This document shows positions 60,014 through 64,000 of a stretch of 64,000 nt of DNA, one piece after another. This DNA is from Pelomonas sp047654805 (GTDB lineage: Bacteria > Pseudomonadota > Gammaproteobacteria > Burkholderiales > Burkholderiaceae_C), in the NCBI RefSeq assembly GCF_047654805.1, contig NZ_JASGIV010000001.1, forward strand, positions 3,720,001-3,784,000, read 5' to 3'. The notes beneath the pieces were generated by a model, which saw only the letters and a list, made by a program, of their open reading frames with translations, ran no database searches and was not told where the DNA came from. Positions within the stretch are counted from its first letter, which is position 1. Every line of letters starts with the position of its first letter. The translations under genes and the position numbers were made by a program.

Positions 60014-61930
60014 TCAGCCGGCTGCGGGCAGGGCCTGCGGCGCCTGGCCCGCCTGCCGGCATGCCCACATACGCTCGTACAGCGCCTCCAGGTCGCGTGC
60101 GAAGCGCGGGGCGTCGTACAACGGCGAGGTGTCGCGCGCCTGCGCGAGCCGGACGCGCAGCGCCGCCAGGCGGGCCCGGTCGGCCGCCAGCGAGCACACG
60201 AGCTCGACATAGGCCTGAGGCGTGTCACACACCAGCTCAGCCAGGTCGACGGCGCGCAGCAGGCTCTCGCTGACGCGGCCGGCGAAGGTGTCGCCGCGCA
60301 ACGCCACGACAGGCACGCCGGCCCACAGCGCATCGCTGGTGGTGGTGTGGCCGTTGCAGGGCCAGCTGTCCAGCGCGAGGTCGGCGGAGCCCAGGCGGCG
60401 CAGATGCTCGGACATCTGCGCGTATGGCATGCAGACGAGGCGCTCGGGCGCCACGCCACGGGCCTGCACCTCGCGACGCAGCTCCGCATCGGGGGCATCG
60501 CCCCCAGTCAGCTGCCATAGCACGGCACCGGGCACGCGACGCAGGATCTCCGCCCAGGCGTCGAACAGCGATGGATTCAGCTTGCCGACCTGGTTGGCGC
60601 TGAGCAGCACCAGCGCGTCGTCAGCCAGGCCCAGCTCCCACCGCGCCGGCGGAGCCGCACGGCCGCGCGAGGCGTCGTTCGGCTGGTAGCAGTGCGGCAT
60701 CTGTGCGATCTTCTCGCTGTACCCGGGCGCGTCGGCAAGCGGCGTGACGATGGGGTCGCCGATGACGTAGTCCACTTGCGGTGCACCGCAGGTGCCGGGA
60801 AAGCCCAGCCAGGCTACCTGCACGGGCGCGGGCCGGTAGGCCAGCATGGCCAGACGGCTGCCGGCCGTGTGGCCCTTCAGATCGACCAGGATGTCTACGC
60901 CCAGCTCGCGCACGCGGCGGGCCATGTCGGGCAGGCTCAAACGGCCCATCTCCTCGAACCGGTCGCCGGCACGCATCAAGCGCTGGCGCAACGCGGAGCC
61001 GTCGTCGCCACCATGGGACAGCAGGCTGACTTCGAAACGCTCGCGGTCGTGGTGTTCGAGCACCTGAGTGATGAGCGACGCCGTGGCATGGCCATGGAAA
61101 TCGTTGGACAGATAGGCCACGTGCAGGCGCCGGCCCTCCCTGGGCCTGACCGCGGGCACCGGCCAGGGCTCGATGTTGCGGCTCTGGCTAAGCGCCGCCA
61201 GCCGGGCTGCCGCGAGCATCTGCGCCTGCGTGTGCGGCAGCATCACCAGAGCGAACGGCGGCACGTAGTGGGTCGCCCGGGGAGGCCCCGACAGCGAATC
61301 CAGCAGCCCTTGGCAGCGGACGTCGTAGTCACTCCAGCGGCAGGCCATCTGCTCCAGGTGGTTCAGGTAGGCCAGTGCGCCGATGCTCTCGGGATAGAGG
61401 GTATGGACGGTTCGAAAGCACTCGGCGGCTTCCGCGTGCAGCTTCAGTGCATAGAAGGCGAACCCCAGCTGCATGTGCGCCTGTCCGTCGTCCAGACGCA
61501 GCGCTATCGCGCGCAGCAGCGGAGCCACCGCCTCCTGCGAGCGGTTCAGGTTGTTGAGGGCCGTCCCCATCAACCGAAGCAGTTGTGGACTCTGGTCCCG
61601 CAACGACTCGGGCAGCTTGGCCCCCAACGCCAGCGCGCGAGGTGAGTCGTGCGTATCCAGGGCCGCCTTCACTGCCTCCTCGGTAGCGTCCCGCGCCAGG
61701 GAGTCGTCAGCGCCGGCATATTGTTGCGCCCGCTCGGCGGCGCGCAAGCCCTCGTCCGGCCGGTCCGCCGCCTGGCAGGCCTGCGCCAGCGTCAGCCACA
61801 GCGTGGCATCGCGCGGCCGCAGCTTGAGCACCCGCTCGAGCAAAGGGATGGCTTCGCCCCACTGCCTCGCCACCAGCAGGGGACGGGCGCGCTGGAGCAG
61901 CTTCAACGAGGTCTGGTCGGCGTGGGGCAT
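60014..61930 (-). CDS. O-GlcNAc-transferase-like (TPR-OGT/SPINDLY) glycosyltransferase
   Basis: A 638-aa protein. TPR-like helix pairs fill about residues 10-200 (PLLERVLKLRPRDATLWLTL, HMQLGFAFYALKLHAEAAEC). The OGT-type catalytic region (about 265-620) has YLSNDFHGHATASLITQVLE, FPGTCGAPQVDYVIGDPIV, LLSANQVGKLNPSLFDAWAE and NGHTTTSDALWAGVPVVALR. The family O-glycosylates Ser/Thr of proteins, flagellins among them in several bacteria. A FliA-type promoter precedes it and two flagellin genes lie divergently beside it, so flagellin is the likely acceptor. The ATG at 61930 is used because the GTG at 61942 lies upstream of the predicted transcript start. Confidence 0.88.
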   Translation of the reverse strand: MPHADQTSLKLLQRARPLLVARQWGEAIPLLERVLKLRPRDATLWLTLAQACQAADRPDEGLRAAERAQQYAGADDSLARDATEEAVKAALDTHDSPRALALGAKLPESLRDQSPQLLRLMGTALNNLNRSQEAVAPLLRAIALRLDDGQAHMQLGFAFYALKLHAEAAECFRTVHTLYPESIGALAYLNHLEQMACRWSDYDVRCQGLLDSLSGPPRATHYVPPFALVMLPHTQAQMLAAARLAALSQSRNIEPWPVPAVRPREGRRLHVAYLSNDFHGHATASLITQVLEHHDRERFEVSLLSHGGDDGSALRQRLMRAGDRFEEMGRLSLPDMARRVRELGVDILVDLKGHTAGSRLAMLAYRPAPVQVAWLGFPGTCGAPQVDYVIGDPIVTPLADAPGYSEKIAQMPHCYQPNDASRGRAAPPARWELGLADDALVLLSANQVGKLNPSLFDAWAEILRRVPGAVLWQLTGGDAPDAELRREVQARGVAPERLVCMPYAQMSEHLRRLGSADLALDSWPCNGHTTTSDALWAGVPVVALRGDTFAGRVSESLLRAVDLAELVCDTPQAYVELVCSLAADRARLAALRVRLAQARDTSPLYDAPRFARDLEALYERMWACRQAGQAPQALPAAG

Positions 61931-61943
61931 GGGCAGCGGCACT

Positions 61944-61970
61944 CTATCGGCAAGGGTGCGCCAGACTTTA
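61944..61970 (-). promoter_or_regulatory. Sigma-28 promoter for the OGT-like gene
   Basis: Read leftward: TAAAGTCT, an 11-nt spacer, then GCCGATAG. Seven of eight -35 and seven of eight -10 positions match TAAAGTTT-N11-GCCGATAA. The predicted start falls around 61937, leaving only about seven bases before the ATG at 61930, so the message may be nearly leaderless. Confidence 0.85.
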
Positions 61971-62103
61971 GGGCCCGTGCGCTCGGGTCATCCCTTGAAT
62001 TGGCAGGAGCCGGAGCGGGACTTCCATCCTTTCCCGCCAATCGCCGGAACTGACCGGTTCGAGGTGCGTTGTTCAATAAATCACAGGTCTTGACAAAAGA
62101 CCC

Positions 62104-62131
62104 TCAAGAAACTTCTGCCGCAATCCGATAG
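62104..62131 (+). promoter_or_regulatory. Sigma-28 promoter for flagellin gene 1
   Basis: TCAAGAAA, a 12-nt spacer, then TCCGATAG. It matches the FliA consensus core with one extra spacer base. A hairpin (GGTCTT, five-base loop, AAGACC; 62086-62102) abuts the -35 side. The predicted leader is about 90 nt, ending in a good AAGGAAGG before the ATG at 62227. Confidence 0.75.
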
Positions 62132-62226
62132 CCCATCCAACGAGTCCGGAAACGGATTCGTGATTCGGTCCAGTTCCCTTCGGCGCTGTTGCCGGGACTC
62201 TCTAGATTGCTAAAGGAAGGCACACC

Positions 62227-63069
62227 ATGCCCCAGATCATCAATACCAACCTGCTGTCGCTGAACGCCCAGCGCAACACCTCCACGTCGCAGTCGTCGCT
62301 GGCCGTCTCCATGCAGCGCCTGTCCTCCGGCCTGCGCGTGAACTCCGCCAAGGACGACGCGGCCGGTCTCGGCATCTCGGAACGACTGAACGCGCAGATC
62401 CGCGGCTCCAACGTCGCCATCCGCAACGCCAACGACGGCATCTCGCTGGCCCAGACCGCCGACGGCGCGCTCGCCAAGGTCACCGACTCGCTGCAGCGCA
62501 TGCGCGAACTGGCCGTCCAGGCCCGCAACGCCACCAACACCAGCGCCGACAAGGACTCCCTGAACAAGGAGTTCGGCGAACTGGCCAAGGAAATCCAGCG
62601 CGTGCTGGGCGGCACCACCTTCAACGGCAAGCACATCCTGGGCGCCGACGCCAAGACGCAGACCTTCCAGGTCGGCGCCAACACCACGGGCGACGACACC
62701 ATCGACGTCGGCATGACGAACATGAAGACGGCCACCGACATCACCGCCGTCACTTCCGGCGTGGCGATCGACGGCACCACCAGCTTCTCCGCCATCGGCT
62801 CCGTCATCGACAACCTCGACACGGCCATCAACACCATCAACAACCAGCGCGCCATCCTGGGCGCCACCCAGAACCGCTTCGACGCCGTCATCTCCAACCT
62901 GCAGATCGCCGTCGAGAACCAGAGCGCCGCCAAGAGCCGCATCACCGATGCCGACTTCGCCCAGGAAACGGCCAACCTCAGCCGCGCCCAGATCCTGCAG
63001 CAGGCCGGCACCGCGATGATCGCCCAGGCCAACCAGTTGCCCTCACAGGTACTGTCGCTGCTGCGGTAA
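62227..63069 (+). CDS. fliC: Flagellin 1
   Basis: A 280-aa flagellin. The N-terminal D0/D1 region runs MPQIINTNLLSLNAQRNTST, QRLSSGLRVNSAKDDAAGLG and NDGISLAQTADGALAKVTDS. The C-terminus is NQLPSQVLSLLR. The variable middle is short (about residues 140-215), so domains D2/D3 are essentially missing. It has many Ser/Thr residues there, where glycans could attach. It is made from a FliA-type promoter and followed by a strong terminator. A near-copy follows at 63243. Confidence 0.96.
   Translation: MPQIINTNLLSLNAQRNTSTSQSSLAVSMQRLSSGLRVNSAKDDAAGLGISERLNAQIRGSNVAIRNANDGISLAQTADGALAKVTDSLQRMRELAVQARNATNTSADKDSLNKEFGELAKEIQRVLGGTTFNGKHILGADAKTQTFQVGANTTGDDTIDVGMTNMKTATDITAVTSGVAIDGTTSFSAIGSVIDNLDTAINTINNQRAILGATQNRFDAVISNLQIAVENQSAAKSRITDADFAQETANLSRAQILQQAGTAMIAQANQLPSQVLSLLR
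62387..62905 (+). repeat. Copy 1 of a 519-nt segment shared by the two flagellin genes
   Basis: The segment is identical to 63403-63921 except for one synonymous base (C at 62862, T at 63878). The first 475 nt match perfectly. Flanking parts of the genes differ much more, about 16 changes in the preceding 160 nt. Confidence 0.95.
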
Positions 63070-63085
63070 ATCCGCCAGCTCAGCA

Positions 63086-63111
63086 GCACCCCGCGGCCAC
63101 CCGCGGGGTGC
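63086..63111 (+). terminator. Rho-independent terminator after flagellin 1
   Basis: GCACCCCGCGG and CCGCGGGGTGC form a perfect 11-bp stem with a CCAC loop, followed by TCTTCCT. It lies 16 nt after the flagellin 1 stop and separates the two flagellin transcripts. Confidence 0.88.
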
Positions 63112-63139
63112 TCTTCCTGATCGGGCGTGAAGAAATTCC

Positions 63140-63167
63140 TCAAGCCGGGCCTGCCCCCGGACGATAA
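63140..63167 (+). promoter_or_regulatory. Sigma-28 promoter for flagellin gene 2
   Basis: TCAAGCCG, a 12-nt spacer, then GACGATAA (seven of eight -10 positions). The spacer length equals that of the flagellin 1 promoter. The leader before the ATG at 63243 is about 70 nt, ending in AAGGAAAGGAA. Confidence 0.78.
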
Positions 63168-63242
63168 GCCTCTCAACGGGTTCGCGATGCCATCGGGAAC
63201 CACGTAGGTCAAGACGCTCATCGTCAAGGAAAGGAACCCGTC

Positions 63243-64000
63243 ATGCCCCAGATCATCAACACCAATCTCCAGTCGCTGAACGCCCAGCGCAACACCTCCG
63301 CCTCGCAGTCCTCGCTGGCGATCTCCATGCAGCGCCTGTCCTCCGGCCTGCGCGTGAACTCCGCCAAGGACGACGCAGCCGGCCTCGGCATCGCCGAGCG
63401 CATGAACGCGCAGATCCGCGGCTCCAACGTCGCCATCCGCAACGCCAACGACGGCATCTCGCTGGCCCAGACCGCCGACGGCGCGCTCGCCAAGGTCACC
63501 GACTCGCTGCAGCGCATGCGCGAACTGGCCGTCCAGGCCCGCAACGCCACCAACACCAGCGCCGACAAGGACTCCCTGAACAAGGAGTTCGGCGAACTGG
63601 CCAAGGAAATCCAGCGCGTGCTGGGCGGCACCACCTTCAACGGCAAGCACATCCTGGGCGCCGACGCCAAGACGCAGACCTTCCAGGTCGGCGCCAACAC
63701 CACGGGCGACGACACCATCGACGTCGGCATGACGAACATGAAGACGGCCACCGACATCACCGCCGTCACTTCCGGCGTGGCGATCGACGGCACCACCAGC
63801 TTCTCCGCCATCGGCTCCGTCATCGACAACCTCGACACGGCCATCAACACCATCAACAACCAGCGCGCCATCCTGGGTGCCACCCAGAACCGCTTCGACG
63901 CCGTCATCTCCAACCTGCAGACCGCCGTCGAGAACCAGAGCGCCGCGCGCAGCCGCATCACCGATGCCGACTTCGCCTCTGAAACGGCCAACCTCAGCCG
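63243..64000 (+). CDS. fliC: Flagellin 2 (3' end beyond window)
   Basis: The first 252 codons of a second flagellin. It opens MPQIINTNLQSLNAQRNTSA and is in frame to the window end. The middle matches flagellin 1 almost base for base, while the first 55 residues and the part after residue 220 differ at scattered sites. It has its own FliA-type promoter. The two products should co-assemble or be expressed in different proportions. The missing C-terminus should resemble NQLPSQVLSLLR. Confidence 0.95.
   Translation, partial: MPQIINTNLQSLNAQRNTSASQSSLAISMQRLSSGLRVNSAKDDAAGLGIAERMNAQIRGSNVAIRNANDGISLAQTADGALAKVTDSLQRMRELAVQARNATNTSADKDSLNKEFGELAKEIQRVLGGTTFNGKHILGADAKTQTFQVGANTTGDDTIDVGMTNMKTATDITAVTSGVAIDGTTSFSAIGSVIDNLDTAINTINNQRAILGATQNRFDAVISNLQTAVENQSAARSRITDADFASETANLS
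63403..63921 (+). repeat. Copy 2 of the shared flagellin segment
   Basis: This is the counterpart of 62387-62905 at an offset of 1016 bp, with one synonymous difference. It spans codons 54-226 of flagellin 2. Confidence 0.95.

Noticed and set aside
62202..63650. A 482-codon antisense frame across both flagellin genes
   Set aside because: It mirrors the flagellin coding strand and repeats itself because the two genes are near-copies. This is an artefact of duplication.
1..64000. tRNA or rRNA genes, CRISPR arrays, insertion sequences, integrase genes
   Set aside because: None were found by eye on either strand: no transposase-like frames, no repeat-spacer arrays and no tRNA cloverleaf sequence noticed. 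The only long repeat is the flagellin pair.

Overview
The window is a GC-rich (about two thirds G+C by eye) proteobacterial chromosome segment dominated by flagellar genes. FlhDC-type master regulators, FlgM/FliA control, FlhF plus an FlhG-like protein, and the gene order point to a betaproteobacterium of the order Burkholderiales (Rubrivivax/Leptothrix/Roseateles-like). That placement is inferred from gene content, not from a search.

Layout. 1-3226: the start of a MaoC-type gene, a KefF-KefC potassium-efflux pair, a DUF1841 gene and a shared terminator. 3242-10065: flgN-flgM-flgA leftward and flgBCDEFGH rightward, diverging at 4798-4943. 10178-13494: a leftward three-gene cassette (glycosyltransferase, beta-propeller protein, M20 hydrolase) separating flgH from flgI. 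13897-19125: flgIJKL. 19244-31175: a signalling block with an HDOD protein, an HWE kinase with an ANTAR regulator, a second kinase, an Hpt protein, two c-di-GMP enzymes and a soluble chemoreceptor. 31226-43775, all leftward: flhDC with two glycan-type genes, then motAB, cheYZ, flhBAF, an FlhG-like gene and fliA. No cheA, cheW, cheR, cheB or cheD is present. 44089-57332: a glycan and acyl biosynthesis cluster with TagF/TagD-like proteins, a glycosyltransferase, methyltransferase, Fe(II) dioxygenase, sugar aminotransferase, formyltransferase, an adenylating ligase with two acyl carrier proteins, a KAS III, two SDR reductases and a NeuD-like acyltransferase. 57364-61930: a hydrolase-like protein and an O-GlcNAc-transferase-like protein, leftward. 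62227-64000: two flagellin genes in tandem, the second cut by the window end.

How it fits together. The flagellar genes follow the FlhDC to FliA to FlgM cascade. Elements matching the FliA (sigma-28) consensus lie before flgM, motA, both flagellins and, with one of the best matches, the O-GlcNAc-transferase-like gene beside the flagellins. Sugar-amine, acyl-ACP and formyl-transfer genes lie between flhDC and fliC, and an OGT-like enzyme appears co-expressed with flagellin. The leading inference is that the region makes an unusual N-acylated or N-formylated, possibly glycerol-phosphate-decorated sugar that is put on flagellin. The gene families and promoter elements are seen in the sequence; the pathway is inference.

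Other notable points are an FlhG-like protein that keeps its FlhF-activating motif but has no Walker A site, a GGDEF domain whose RxxD inhibitory site is displaced by an insertion, and a 475-nt perfectly identical segment shared by the two flagellin genes.
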